Of a stretch of 64,000 bases of DNA, positions 1-7,966 are shown piece by piece. The notes beneath the pieces were generated by a model. That model was given only the letters and a program-made list of their open reading frames with translations. It was not told where the DNA came from and searched no databases. How positions within the stretch are numbered: the stretch's first letter is position 1; each line of letters opens with the position of its first letter. Source of the DNA: a bacterium (GTDB taxonomy: Bacteria; Hinthialibacterota; Hinthialibacteria; OLB16). The position numbers and the translations under genes were made by a program. Location: contig JAJVIK010000019.1 in NCBI GenBank assembly GCA_022072055.1, forward strand, positions 112,514 through 176,513. Direction: 5' to 3'.

Positions 1-625
1 TCTCCAGCATCGCCAGCATCCGATTCACCCGAACCAGGAAGAGGTTGTAGGCCGCGGCGGCCGGCATGGCGGCCAAAAGGCCGAAGACAGTGGTGACCAG
101 CGCGGCGGAAATGCCGGGGGCAATGTCCTTAATCGAGGGGGCCGCCGCGCGGTCCATGGCCTGGAACACCTCCAGAATCCCCCAGACAGTGCCGAGCAAC
201 CCCATCAGCGGACTGATCGAAGCGGTCATGGTCAGGACCGACAGGCCCCTTTGAAGCAGGATTTCGGTTTCGGTGATGGCGCGTTCCGAGGCGCGCTCCA
301 CGCCTTCGACCACCTCGGCGCGAATCACCGCCATGTTCGAGTCCCCACGCGGGGCCAGAAGGTGAATCTCCCGGTAGCAGGCTTGGAAGAGCTTGCTGGC
401 CGGGTTACCCCTGGAGTGAACAGTCTGCTCGTAAAGGGCGTCGAGATTACCCCCCAGATGGTCGAAAAGCTGGCGAAACTGCTCAAGTTCACGCTCCCCG
501 CGCCGGAACTGGCGCGCCTTGAACAGGATGATCGCCCAGGAGAAAATCGAGGCGCAAATGATGGCGAGAACGATAACTCGTCCCGCCCAGCTGGAATCCA
601 AATAACCTGAAACAAGCGTTCCCAT
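1..625 (-). CDS. tolQ: TolQ/ExbB/MotA-family proton channel subunit, C-terminus cut by the window edge
   Basis: Inner-membrane channel subunit of a Tol-Pal or Ton type energy-coupling complex, which uses proton flow to drive work at the outer membrane. The 208 visible residues start with a short periplasmic stretch and a membrane segment (about 14-32, AGRVIVLAIICASIFSWAII). A charged cytoplasmic region follows, then the family block with SPLMGLLGTVWGI (second membrane segment) and PGISAALVTTVFGLLAAMPA (third). The ATG at 625 gives a normal TolQ N-terminus. It lies downstream of the LysM lipoprotein gene on the same strand, 182 bp away. TolQ is preferred over ExbB from the TVWGI/FGLLAAMPA blocks, but the partners TolR and TolB are outside the window, so ExbB is possible. 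Confidence 0.88.
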   Translation of the reverse strand, partial: MGTLVSGYLDSSWAGRVIVLAIICASIFSWAIILFKARQFRRGERELEQFRQLFDHLGGNLDALYEQTVHSRGNPASKLFQACYREIHLLAPRGDSNMAVIRAEVVEGVERASERAITETEILLQRGLSVLTMTASISPLMGLLGTVWGILEVFQAMDRAAAPSIKDIAPGISAALVTTVFGLLAAMPAAAAYNLFLVRVNRMLAMLE

Positions 626-807
626 GGCACCTGCTCAACTCCCTCGCGCCCTCCCCGGAGAAATGCCCTGAGGGACTCCGCGCGAGGTTCTGAAGAATGA
701 GCCCCTGCTTCCCCTCGGGGTCTCTAAACGAAACGTGCCCCAGACCGCGCGGTCGCGGCCGGGAGCGCCCACGATTCAACTCCAGGATGGGTCATACGCC
801 GATTCCC

Positions 808-1638
808 TTACGGAATTGCCAGGGATTGGCCCATCCTGAGACCGCTGGGGTCGGTGAGTCCATTGAGTTCCTGGATCTCATCTTGGGAAACGCTGAAGCG
901 TTTCGCAATGGTCGAGAGGGTGTCCCCCGGACGGACCTTGTAGGTGCGCGAGGCTTTAGCCACCTTGGTCTTGGTTTCCCCCGGCATGGGAGGAAGCGTG
1001 TCCGGCACAAACGACCCTGCGGTGTCGGTGGACACGCCGGCGGTCGGGCCTTCCACGGTGGTCGACGAGGCGGAGGACTTGGTCGTGGGGGCGCCGCTTG
1101 AAGGGGAACCGTGGGTTGAGGCTGACGGGGCCGAGCCTTCCTCGCCAAACTCCTCCATCAGGACCTGGATGACATTCTTGGTTTCAGCGCGGAGCGAATC
1201 GAAGGTCTTTTCGAGATTCTCCACCTTGCGGCCCAGAGCCTGGGTCTCACGCGAGTTCTCGGTCACCTTGCGCTCCAGGGCGGCCACCGAACTCCGCTCC
1301 CCAGGGGCCATCGAGACCGAGGCGCCGGCGCCGGTTTTGACATCCGCGTAGTTCTGACGCAGGCTCGAAAGCTCCTCGGCCATATCCGCCTGCTTGAGGG
1401 TCACTTCATTGAGACGGTCCTCCAGTTGGAGGGCCGCGCCGGAGGGCGCCCCCTTGGCGGACTGGGTCTCCTTATTCTTCAAATTGAGGGAGTGGATTTT
1501 CCGGTCCAGGGTGTCGAGGTCCTTCTGAATCCCCTCGATCTGGCGGGTGTAACACCCCCCCAGCAGAACACAAGCGGAAATTGCCAGGATCGCGCGCGCG
1601 TGGCGCGCCGGTGAATTTCGGCGCAAAGCCCCAATCAT
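808..1638 (-). CDS. Coiled-coil lipoprotein with C-terminal LysM domain
   Basis: Predicted 276-residue lipoprotein. The signal sequence ends in the lipobox LLGGC, so the mature chain would start at that Cys and be lipid-anchored. A long charged helical region (about 35-170) looks like coiled coil (IQKDLDTLDRKIHSLNLK). A Ser/Thr/Pro-rich linker follows, and then a C-terminal LysM module (YKVRPGDTLSTIAKRF ... NGLTDPSGLRMGQSLAIP) of the type that binds peptidoglycan. The ATG at 1638 was chosen because GGGGGAGAA lies just upstream and the signal peptide then begins correctly. An in-frame start at 1689 would add 17 residues. It lies between the 2TM gene and tolQ, so a role tethering the envelope near the Tol complex is likely but inferred. 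Confidence 0.85.
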   Translation of the reverse strand: MIGALRRNSPARHARAILAISACVLLGGCYTRQIEGIQKDLDTLDRKIHSLNLKNKETQSAKGAPSGAALQLEDRLNEVTLKQADMAEELSSLRQNYADVKTGAGASVSMAPGERSSVAALERKVTENSRETQALGRKVENLEKTFDSLRAETKNVIQVLMEEFGEEGSAPSASTHGSPSSGAPTTKSSASSTTVEGPTAGVSTDTAGSFVPDTLPPMPGETKTKVAKASRTYKVRPGDTLSTIAKRFSVSQDEIQELNGLTDPSGLRMGQSLAIP

Positions 1639-1753
1639 TTCGATTCTCCCCCTTAGAATGATCCGAACCCCTCTCGCATGTCCCCACATGCGTCCCCTGG
1701 AAGGGCCGGTGAATCACGTCGCTTCGGTTCATGCCCGCGCGGATCCCCCGCGC

Positions 1754-2230
1754 TCAGAGGTCGGTGTCGAAGCGCTCGACCTCTCGCAACGCCATCTTGT
1801 GCAGGCGCATCTCAATCACGGATCGAATATCCCGGCCGCGAAACAGGAAACACTTGATGACCGGGAATGCCATCACCACGGCCCAGAACCCGATCGGCCA
1901 ATAGCACCACCACACCCCGGGGTACAGGAACACATTCAGCGCGACCAGGGCGCCGGAGACCAGGACATAGGCGATCAGCAGCTTGATGGTGTTGAACTTC
2001 ATCTCAGCCACGCGTCTGGCGCGGAGGTAACTCTCGCTGTTGGCCTCATAGAACGAGGCCGGGAGCTCCACCGCCTGGGGTTTGAGCGCGGGCTTGGGCG
2101 GCGGGGTCGGCGCCGGGTTTCTCGGCGTGGGCTTGTCGTGGATCCGTTGTCGAAAGAGCGGGTCGCTTTGATCCAGCGTGAAGACATCACGCTGCGGTTC
2201 TTGGCTGGAATAATCGACAGGCGTCGGCAC
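1754..2230 (-). CDS. 2TM-domain membrane protein with proline-rich N-terminus
   Basis: A 158-residue protein. Residues 1-60 are polar and proline-rich (PTPRNPAPTPPPKPALKP). The C-terminal 100 residues match the pattern of the 2TM domain family: a short amphipathic lead, two close hydrophobic segments (LLIAYVLVSGALVALNVFLY and YWPIGFWAVVMAFPVIKCFL) and a charged tail. The start is a GTG at 2230 preceded by GGGGGAGAAC. The function of 2TM-domain proteins is not established; many are fused to or lie near histidine kinases. Here the gene sits upstream of the LysM lipoprotein and tolQ on the same strand and may be co-transcribed with them. Confidence 0.75.
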   Translation of the reverse strand: MPTPVDYSSQEPQRDVFTLDQSDPLFRQRIHDKPTPRNPAPTPPPKPALKPQAVELPASFYEANSESYLRARRVAEMKFNTIKLLIAYVLVSGALVALNVFLYPGVWWCYWPIGFWAVVMAFPVIKCFLFRGRDIRSVIEMRLHKMALREVERFDTDL

Positions 2231-2595
2231 AGCGTTCTCCCCCTTTTCCCCTCACTGCCGGTTGACCCAACAGTTTTCCCCGCATCGGTCGATAACGATC
2301 CCGGAAGAATCCAAGAGCCCACCCCGGAACCGTGATCCATTCAAACCACCGGGTCCCTTTTCCCGGCTTGTAAGGCGCCCTCGACACTCAGGCAAAACGG
2401 CTGCGGGTCGCCTCGCCGAGGATACTAAACCGCTCCCTTCGCCCATGTCAAGCGATTATTGAGCCTGACCGCCCTAACTTTAGTAAACCACACAAGTTAA
2501 ATCACACCAGCCTGGGCCGATGGACAGGGTGCGAATCTCCCCTTAAGATTGAGAAGGTCTGAAGTTTCGGAAATTCTTGCTGGGAGGCGCGCATC
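2231..2595. other. Divergent intergenic region between the 2TM and ferritin-like genes
   Basis: These 365 bp separate two divergently transcribed genes. The right end holds a good sigma-70 promoter for the ferritin-like gene (2521-2549). The stretch 2462-2515 is AT-richer than its surroundings and could hold an iron-responsive operator, but no clear Fur-type palindrome was found. No convincing reading frame or structured RNA was seen in the rest. Confidence 0.5.
2521..2549 (+). promoter_or_regulatory. Sigma-70 type promoter of the ferritin-like gene
   Basis: TGGACA (2521-2526), a 17 bp spacer and TAAGAT (2544-2549) match the consensus at 5 of 6 and 4 of 6 positions. The predicted start of transcription is about 35-40 bp upstream of the ATG, leaving a short leader that includes the GGGAGG ribosome-binding site. 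Confidence 0.6.
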
Positions 2596-3060
2596 ATGGC
2601 TAAGCCCAAGAAGGGGAAGGTCCTGGAACACCTGATCCAGGCTTACACAATGGAATGCGAGACCATCCTCAACTATCTCGCCAACTCAGTCATGCTGGAT
2701 GGGGTCCGCGCCGAGGAGATCAAGTCCAGCCTCGCCGCCGATGTCGCCGAGGAGCTCACCCACGCCACCGAGCTCGCCAAGCGGATTAAGCAGGTGGGAG
2801 GACGAGTGCCCGGCTCGCTTAGCCTGGATTTCGGCCAGAAGGTCCTCCAACCCCCCAAGGACACCACGGATGTCACCGGTGTCATCAAGGGAGTGATCGC
2901 CGCCGAGCAAGCGGCCATCGACAACTACAAGAAGTGCATCAAGGCCTGTGAACAGGAAGATGATTATGTCTCGCAGGACCTGTGCATTCGCACCCTGGCG
3001 GATGAGGAGGGGCACCTGATCCAGTTCAAGGGGTTCCTCAAAGAGTATGAGAAAAGGTGA
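2596..3060 (+). CDS. Ferritin-like diiron protein (bacterioferritin/Dps-like)
   Basis: A 154-residue four-helix protein of the ferritin-like superfamily. The diiron ligands are visible as helix motifs: ECETILNYL in helix 1, EELTHATEL (ExxH) in helix 2, EQAAIDNYKKC in helix 3 and DEEGHLIQF (ExxH) in helix 4. This is the spacing of bacterioferritin and related iron-storage or rubrerythrin-like proteins. No C-terminal rubredoxin domain and no signal peptide are present, so it is cytoplasmic. The ATG has GGGAGGC upstream and its own promoter at 2521. It probably stores or detoxifies iron, perhaps with peroxide. The next gene starts at or just past its stop. Confidence 0.88.
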   Translation: MAKPKKGKVLEHLIQAYTMECETILNYLANSVMLDGVRAEEIKSSLAADVAEELTHATELAKRIKQVGGRVPGSLSLDFGQKVLQPPKDTTDVTGVIKGVIAAEQAAIDNYKKCIKACEQEDDYVSQDLCIRTLADEEGHLIQFKGFLKEYEKR

Positions 3061-3067
3061 CCCTGAA

Positions 3068-4684
3068 TTGATCCCCTCGAAGACGCTGATCTTGACCCTG
3101 TTGCTCCTGACCCCCGCATCGATTGGGGCAACCTCCCACCGGGAGAACTGGATGGGAGCCTATTTGAACCATTCCAAGATCGGGCACAGTGTGCTCGTGC
3201 TTGAGCCGACCGAGCGCTTCCCGTCCGAAATCAAGGGAAAACTGGCCCCGCCGGAGGGAGCGGATGAGCCGGGTGGAAAGCAGCTGTTCGCCGAGTCTGA
3301 GATTGGGATCAAGGCTTATGGCAAGCGCAAGCCACTGGCTTGGATGGTGGCGGCGGCGCTCAAGGCTGATTTTTCCCTTTCACGGCTCGCGTTCCGGATG
3401 GAAAGCGACGATTCCCGGACCGATATTCGCGCGCGGGTGACCACTCGGGGGCTGGAGGTTGAGGTGGAATCCTCCGGCGACACCCGGCATCAGGTCCTCC
3501 CGCTCGAGCTGGGCCGAGTCTACCTGGCCGAGGCGCTCCCGGCGCGGTTGGCGGCGCTCCTCTCCGAGGGCCAGGATATCGAGGGCGAGTATCCGGTTTT
3601 CGAGCCGCACCAGCTTTCGGTGGCCGAATGGGGGGTTCGTCTGGAGGGGACCGAGCTGCTCGATGTGGGCGGACGCTCACTGACCACCTATCGGGTCGAA
3701 CAGGACACGGGCGGATTCAAACCTTTGACTTGGTTTGACTCCTCGGGATGGGTCTGGAAGGAATGGGCCCCGCTGGGGGAGCGTGTCGGGTATCTCTCCT
3801 TCTCCGAGAGTCGCGAACAGGCGCTCAATCTCGATTATGTCCATCCGGATGTTTCCCTCGGCGCCACGATCGAAGGGGAGCGCGATCCGGACCTGATGTA
3901 TTCCACCTCGGTTGAGGCCGGGCGCGCGATCTCGGATCCCGGGGCGGTCCGCCGAATGGTGGTGGATCTCTACGAGTTTGACCTGGAACGCCCCTTCCCC
4001 TTCGATGAGTATCAGAGAAAGCTCCCGGGAAACCCAAGCCAAACCCCCGATCGCCCCTCGGCTTTTCGTCTGGAGGTGATTCAGGCCACTCCGCCAGTCG
4101 AGACATCGGGGGCGAGACTTGCCTCGGATCTGCCCGCGAAGTTGCGCCACCACCTGGAGCCGGAGGCGATGGTTCAGGTCGGGCATGCGGAAATCCAGGC
4201 CCGCGCCGCCGAAATTGTTCGTGGGATTTCGGACCCATGGGACAAGGCGCTCGCGATTCACGCCTGGATGGGGAAGAACATCCGAACCGAGTTTCGGATC
4301 ACCATGCCCTCAGCCATTGAGGTGCTGCACACCGCCAAGGGGGACTGCAACGAGCAAGCGCACCTCTTCGCGGCGCTGGCGCGAGCGGCGGGGGTTCCCG
4401 CTCGGATCGTGTCAGGGCTGGTTTACCAGCGCGGGGCATTCTACTACCACGCCTGGAATGAGGTCCTGGTCGGTGTGGCCCCGGAGCGGTGGATTCCGAT
4501 GGACGCCACGCTCCGCCAGACCATCGCCGACGCCACCCACATCAAGTTCGGCGAAGGCGGGGTTTCCGAGCAGAGCTACATCACCGGCCTGATTGGAAAA
4601 ATTCGCGCGACCATTCTCGAGATCGAAACGGATGATCCGGATCAAGCAACTCACCCGGCGATTCGGCCGGACAATCGCGGTTAA
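3068..4684 (+). CDS. Secreted transglutaminase-like protease-fold protein
   Basis: A protein of about 538 residues with an N-terminal signal peptide (LILTLLLLTPASIGA), a roughly 350-residue beta-rich region without a recognised family, and a C-terminal transglutaminase-like domain. The papain-type triad is visible: Cys in AKGDCNEQAHLFAAL, His in FYYHAWNEV and Asp in WIPMDATLRQ. The TTG at 3068 is preferred because AAAAGGTGA lies 7 bp upstream and the signal peptide is then basic and short. An ATG at 3047 in the same frame overlaps the ferritin gene by 14 bp and would add acidic residues. Its last 53 bp overlap the following ABC ATPase gene, so the two are translationally linked. The substrate is unknown; in this family it is often peptide or peptidoglycan related. 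Confidence 0.82.
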   Translation: MIPSKTLILTLLLLTPASIGATSHRENWMGAYLNHSKIGHSVLVLEPTERFPSEIKGKLAPPEGADEPGGKQLFAESEIGIKAYGKRKPLAWMVAAALKADFSLSRLAFRMESDDSRTDIRARVTTRGLEVEVESSGDTRHQVLPLELGRVYLAEALPARLAALLSEGQDIEGEYPVFEPHQLSVAEWGVRLEGTELLDVGGRSLTTYRVEQDTGGFKPLTWFDSSGWVWKEWAPLGERVGYLSFSESREQALNLDYVHPDVSLGATIEGERDPDLMYSTSVEAGRAISDPGAVRRMVVDLYEFDLERPFPFDEYQRKLPGNPSQTPDRPSAFRLEVIQATPPVETSGARLASDLPAKLRHHLEPEAMVQVGHAEIQARAAEIVRGISDPWDKALAIHAWMGKNIRTEFRITMPSAIEVLHTAKGDCNEQAHLFAALARAAGVPARIVSGLVYQRGAFYYHAWNEVLVGVAPERWIPMDATLRQTIADATHIKFGEGGVSEQSYITGLIGKIRATILEIETDDPDQATHPAIRPDNRG

Positions 4685-5393
4685 CAGCCTCGATCTGACG
4701 ATCGGGAAGGGGGGAATCTTCGGATTCCTCGGTCCCAACGGCGCCGGGAAGACCACCACGATCCGCATGATGGTGGGGCTGCTTGCCCCCTCGGAGGGGA
4801 CCATCCTATTCGGGGAGGATGGGCGCGCGCTGGATATCCGCGTCGACAGCCTCGCCGCCCGCAGGCAGCTCGGGTACGTTCCGGACGCCCCTTTTCTCTA
4901 CGAGAAGCTCACCGGCAGGGAACACCTTCGCTTTGTCGGGGAATTGTACAAGGTTCCCCGGAGGCCGCTTGAGGCCGAGATCGATGCCTTCATCGATCTG
5001 TTCAACCTTCGCTCGGTGGCGGATCAGCCCATTGAGGGGTACTCCCATGGGATGCGTCAGAAGGTGGTTATGTCCGCGGCGCTGCTCCATCGCCCCGAAT
5101 ATCTGATCGTGGACGAGCCGATGGTGGGGCTGGATCCCCGCGCGGCCCGGATTGTGAAGGATCTGTTCGTCCGCCTCGCGCGCGAACGCGGAACAACCCT
5201 GTTCATCTCCACCCACAGTCTCGATCTGGCCGAGGAGATCTGCGACCGGATCGGAATTATCTCCTCGGGCCGTTTGGTGGCGGTCGGCAACAAGGAAGAG
5301 CTGCGTGAAACCTCGCGCAAGCGGGACTCGCGCCTGGAGGAAATCTTCCTCGCGCTCACCGAGGAGGAAACCTCGGACATGGAAGTGGGGTAG
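4632..5393 (+). CDS. ABC transporter ATP-binding protein (ABC-2 / drug-type)
   Basis: A 253-residue ATPase that would power an ABC-2 exporter. It has Walker A (GFLGPNGAGKTTT), a Q-loop region, signature (SHGMRQKV, a variant of SxGxxQ), Walker B with catalytic Glu (LIVDEPMVGLD) and switch His (STHSLDLAE). The ATG at 4632 starts at the usual point before the first strand; a longer frame exists to 4593 within the transglutaminase gene. No permease follows: the next gene is on the opposite strand. The partner must be encoded elsewhere, or this ATPase works with the overlapping transglutaminase in an unknown way. Confidence 0.9.
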   Translation: MIRIKQLTRRFGRTIAVNSLDLTIGKGGIFGFLGPNGAGKTTTIRMMVGLLAPSEGTILFGEDGRALDIRVDSLAARRQLGYVPDAPFLYEKLTGREHLRFVGELYKVPRRPLEAEIDAFIDLFNLRSVADQPIEGYSHGMRQKVVMSAALLHRPEYLIVDEPMVGLDPRAARIVKDLFVRLARERGTTLFISTHSLDLAEEICDRIGIISSGRLVAVGNKEELRETSRKRDSRLEEIFLALTEEETSDMEVG

Positions 5394-5412
5394 GCCGCGC
5401 TGGGAGCTTGCC

Positions 5413-5436
5413 GGCGCGTGAATCCTTTCTCGCGCC
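5413..5436. repeat. Short hairpin repeat, copy 1 of GAATCCTTTCTCGCGCC
   Basis: GGCGCG (5413-5418) and CGCGCC (5431-5436) pair around a 12-base loop. The 17 bases at 5420-5436 recur exactly at 8167-8183. It lies between the convergent ABC ATPase and winged-helix genes and could act as a weak terminator; no long T tract follows. Confidence 0.35.
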
Positions 5437-5441
5437 TTGCC

Positions 5442-5744
5442 TCATTTCCCCCTCATGCTCCGAATCGCATCCAACTCCCTCCAATACTCGGCGATGGCTT
5501 CCCTGCCCCTCTCGGTGAGCCGGTAACATGTGCGAGTCACTTTGCCGTTGAAACCCTTGAGCACCTGGACATACCCCGCCTGCGCCAAGCGGTCCACATG
5601 CGACGAGAGGTTTCCCTTGGTCATCCCGAGAGCCGAAAGGAGAAACTTGAAATCCGCCTCATCCACCCCGGAGAGGACCATCAGGAGACGGAGCCTGGCG
5701 GGTTCGTGGATGACTCGATCCAAACCAGTGGGGGTCTCGCTCAT
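5442..5744 (-). CDS. Winged-helix transcriptional regulator (HTH_34/MarR-like)
   Basis: A 100-residue DNA-binding protein of the winged-helix type (PF13601-like). It starts with the typical lead LDRVIHEPARLRLLMVL, then a helix-turn-helix (FKFLLSALGMTKGNLSSHVD), recognition helix and wing (LAQAGYVQVLKGFNGKVTR ... YRLTERG), with no ligand domain. It begins 3 bp after the stop of the membrane protein gene 5748-6473, so the two form an operon. A paralogue with the same gene order lies at 48894-49187. By analogy with such two-gene cassettes it probably represses its own operon; the effector is unknown. Confidence 0.88.
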   Translation of the reverse strand: MSETPTGLDRVIHEPARLRLLMVLSGVDEADFKFLLSALGMTKGNLSSHVDRLAQAGYVQVLKGFNGKVTRTCYRLTERGREAIAEYWRELDAIRSMRGK

Positions 5745-5747
5745 GGG

Positions 5748-6473
5748 TCACTCCTCGGCGCGCGCGATTTCCCGCAGGCGCTTGAGGGCATGGCGGCCCT
5801 GGAAGTGCCCGATCAGACCACACAGGGTCCCGTAGCCCACGGTCGGGATCAACATGTTGAGGGAAGGCCAGTCCTCAGACTGAATCGGGACCCCGGCAAT
5901 GACAAGGATCGCGTGCAGGGTGTAGAGGCCCGGCCAGAGAAAGGGAATCCACCCTGCCACCGGTCGCAGCCAAACCGAAAGGAAGACCAGGAAGGGCGCG
6001 ACATAAAGGGCGGAGACCGGCTGCATGTAGCGGATCGGGATGAAGCCCGCCATGCCGAGAGCCACGGACGCCAGGATACAAACCATGAAGAGGCTGACCG
6101 CGAAGGCCACCCAGGCCTTCCCCCTGTCGGTTGTGGGGACACTGGAGCCGAGCGACACATGACCTTCACGCGAGTACATCCGCGCGGCGACTTTCTCCAG
6201 CCACTTTCCTCCCCACCAGGGATTGGCGAACCAGAAACAGAATCCGACCCCCGCCCCCGCAACCGCCATCGAAGCCCAAAACATCGGCAGGTTCCCCGCG
6301 CGGTAGGCTTTGCCTCCCAGGTACGAACCCCCTCCGATCGCAGCTGAGAGGAGCAGATAGATGAGCATGAAGAGCAGAAACGGAAGGGTCCGGTTCTGGG
6401 CATATCGCCGTGTCCACTTGGGGATGGCTTTGAGGTCTTCCAAGGTGTCCTTTGAGGTGTCTTGGTGGGTCAT
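5748..6473 (-). CDS. Multi-pass membrane protein paired with winged-helix regulator
   Basis: A 241-residue protein with about six hydrophobic segments (for example LPFLLFMLIYLLLSAAIGGG, WVAFAVSLFMVCILASVALG and ALYVAPFLVFLSVWL) and short charged loops. No family was recognised. The ATG at 6473 is chosen over one at 6494 because AAAGGAGGAA lies 6-8 bp upstream. It is first in a two-gene unit with the regulator at 5442-5744. The arrangement matches the pair at 48331-49187, although the two membrane proteins show little direct similarity by eye. A role as sensor or target of the regulator is an inference. Confidence 0.75.
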   Translation of the reverse strand: MTHQDTSKDTLEDLKAIPKWTRRYAQNRTLPFLLFMLIYLLLSAAIGGGSYLGGKAYRAGNLPMFWASMAVAGAGVGFCFWFANPWWGGKWLEKVAARMYSREGHVSLGSSVPTTDRGKAWVAFAVSLFMVCILASVALGMAGFIPIRYMQPVSALYVAPFLVFLSVWLRPVAGWIPFLWPGLYTLHAILVIAGVPIQSEDWPSLNMLIPTVGYGTLCGLIGHFQGRHALKRLREIARAEE

Positions 6474-6509
6474 GTGAAGTTCCTCCTTTCGCACCTGCCG
6501 GAATCATGT

Positions 6510-6534
6510 CACAAACCGGTCTGCACCACAAACC
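6510..6534 (-). promoter_or_regulatory. Direct repeat upstream of the membrane-protein/regulator operon
   Basis: On the coding strand GGTTTGTG occurs twice, exactly 17 bp apart start to start (plus-strand CACAAACC at 6510-6517 and 6527-6534), 37-61 bp before the ATG at 6473. It overlaps a possible promoter (TTTGTG, 18 bp, CATGAT). The 17 bp spacing equals that of the two palindromes in front of the paralogous cassette at 48275-48301, which suggests a regulator site. Confidence 0.35.
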
Positions 6535-6637
6535 ATTTCAGCCCCCGAAGCGAGAATCTCCCTTAACATGCATGAAATCAGTGGGTTACCGCCGAAAGAA
6601 GAGGAAGAAACGGGGAGATTCAGCCAGTCAGGCCGCT

Positions 6638-7966
6638 TCAAAGGCGAGTCTCCTCGGGCTTGCGCCCCAGGAATCCCCCGGATGGGAGCGCATCGGTCCG
6701 GTATTCGTAGGAGGCGATTAGTTCAAACCCGAACCGTTCAAAATACTTCGGCATGGTGATCGGGGTGAAATAATGGAGGTGGCCGATATTGGCGTAGCCA
6801 TGGTGAGGGTGCATCTTCTGAAGGTGGCTCGCCTTCGACAGGTCCGGAGTGGGAACCTCAACCACCAGAAAGCCGCCGGGCCGCAAGAGTCGGAGCGCCT
6901 TCTCGAAGAATTCCGAGGGTCTTTCCAGGTGCTCCAGTACATGAAACGCAAAGATGAGGTCGTAAGACGCATCCGGACGCTCCAGGCTCCGAACCGTGTC
7001 ATGATGGACAAGCAGCCCCCGGTCCCTTACACACTCCTCGACCAAGCGCCGTCCGGTCTCGATCCCTTCGACCTCAAGCCCAAGTTCCCGGAGCAAGACC
7101 AGGAAGTTTCCACGACCGCATCCGACCTCCAGGGCCTTCGCGCCCTTTCCTGGAAAGGGTAAGTTTGCTTGGTCAAACAGTCCCCGAACCGCCTGGAGGC
7201 GATGCTCGTTGATTTGGGGGATCGCCCACTCCTTCTCAAAATGCTGGAGAATCTCCTCCCCATCGTAGGAATTCAGGAACACATCCTGACTTTCGGGCGG
7301 TTTCTTCAGAACAAACTCAAGGCCGCAGTTCCCGCAGCGGACATTCTTCTGCATGCCATAGTAGAATACAGGTTTGAACCTCCGGCTTCCGCACAGGTCA
7401 CAGGGAAGAGCCGGGTGTCGGCGCCAGTCCCCTTCCAGATAGTGTCGGTTCAGATAGCCCAGGAATTGGGCGACCCCCGAGGCACGAATCGCCGCGATCG
7501 ACCGTGGCAGCGAGGCCAGCTCCCGCGCGAACGCCGCGAGGAAGGTGGGGCTCAACAAGCGCTTACAGAGACGCGCGCACAGGGGCGCTCCTCGACGCCG
7601 GAGTTTGGAGAGGACGGACTCCGCCCGCGCTCTCTTTTCGAGGAGCGAAAGGGGAGGGTCGGAATGGAGCGCCGCGGCTCGAAGATAGGCCTGGTATGCG
7701 CGCGCGCGCATCCGCATCGCCAGAAAGCAGTCCCCGATTTTCTCGAATGAGGCCGGATCCTCCGGGGCGAGCTCGCCGTATTTCTGATAGCACTCGATGG
7801 CTCGCTCCGATTCGCCGCGAAGTTCGTGAAGATAACCTAGATCTCCCCACGCCTTGGCAAATCCCGGATAATCCTCGGTGCAGCGTTTGAGTTCGGCGAT
7901 GGCCTCCTCCACTTTCCCGAAGTGGACAAGGTCGGCGGCAAGTTCGGCGCGCCTCACGGGGTCCAT
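6638..7966 (-). CDS. TPR - zinc ribbon - SAM-dependent methyltransferase
   Basis: A protein of about 442 residues in three parts. TPR units occupy roughly residues 1-110 (AKAWGDLGYLHELRGESERA is typical). A zinc-ribbon pair follows (CDLCGS ... CGNCGLEF). A class I methyltransferase domain comes next, with motif I LEVGCGRGNFL, the FAFHVLEHL block and LRPGGFLVVEVP, as in the Methyltransf_23 type that modifies sugars or antibiotics. The frame is open to 8209, but a start at 7966 fits the TPR onset; 8071 is an alternative and no site has a strong ribosome-binding site. The substrate is unknown. Zinc ribbons of this form precede C-methyltransferases acting on NDP-sugars. Confidence 0.8.
   Translation of the reverse strand: MDPVRRAELAADLVHFGKVEEAIAELKRCTEDYPGFAKAWGDLGYLHELRGESERAIECYQKYGELAPEDPASFEKIGDCFLAMRMRARAYQAYLRAAALHSDPPLSLLEKRARAESVLSKLRRRGAPLCARLCKRLLSPTFLAAFARELASLPRSIAAIRASGVAQFLGYLNRHYLEGDWRRHPALPCDLCGSRRFKPVFYYGMQKNVRCGNCGLEFVLKKPPESQDVFLNSYDGEEILQHFEKEWAIPQINEHRLQAVRGLFDQANLPFPGKGAKALEVGCGRGNFLVLLRELGLEVEGIETGRRLVEECVRDRGLLVHHDTVRSLERPDASYDLIFAFHVLEHLERPSEFFEKALRLLRPGGFLVVEVPTPDLSKASHLQKMHPHHGYANIGHLHYFTPITMPKYFERFGFELIASYEYRTDALPSGGFLGRKPEETRL

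Noticed and set aside
5418-6347. Plus-strand open frame of about 309 residues
   Set aside because: Antisense to the regulator and membrane protein genes, which have ribosome-binding sites and clear domains.
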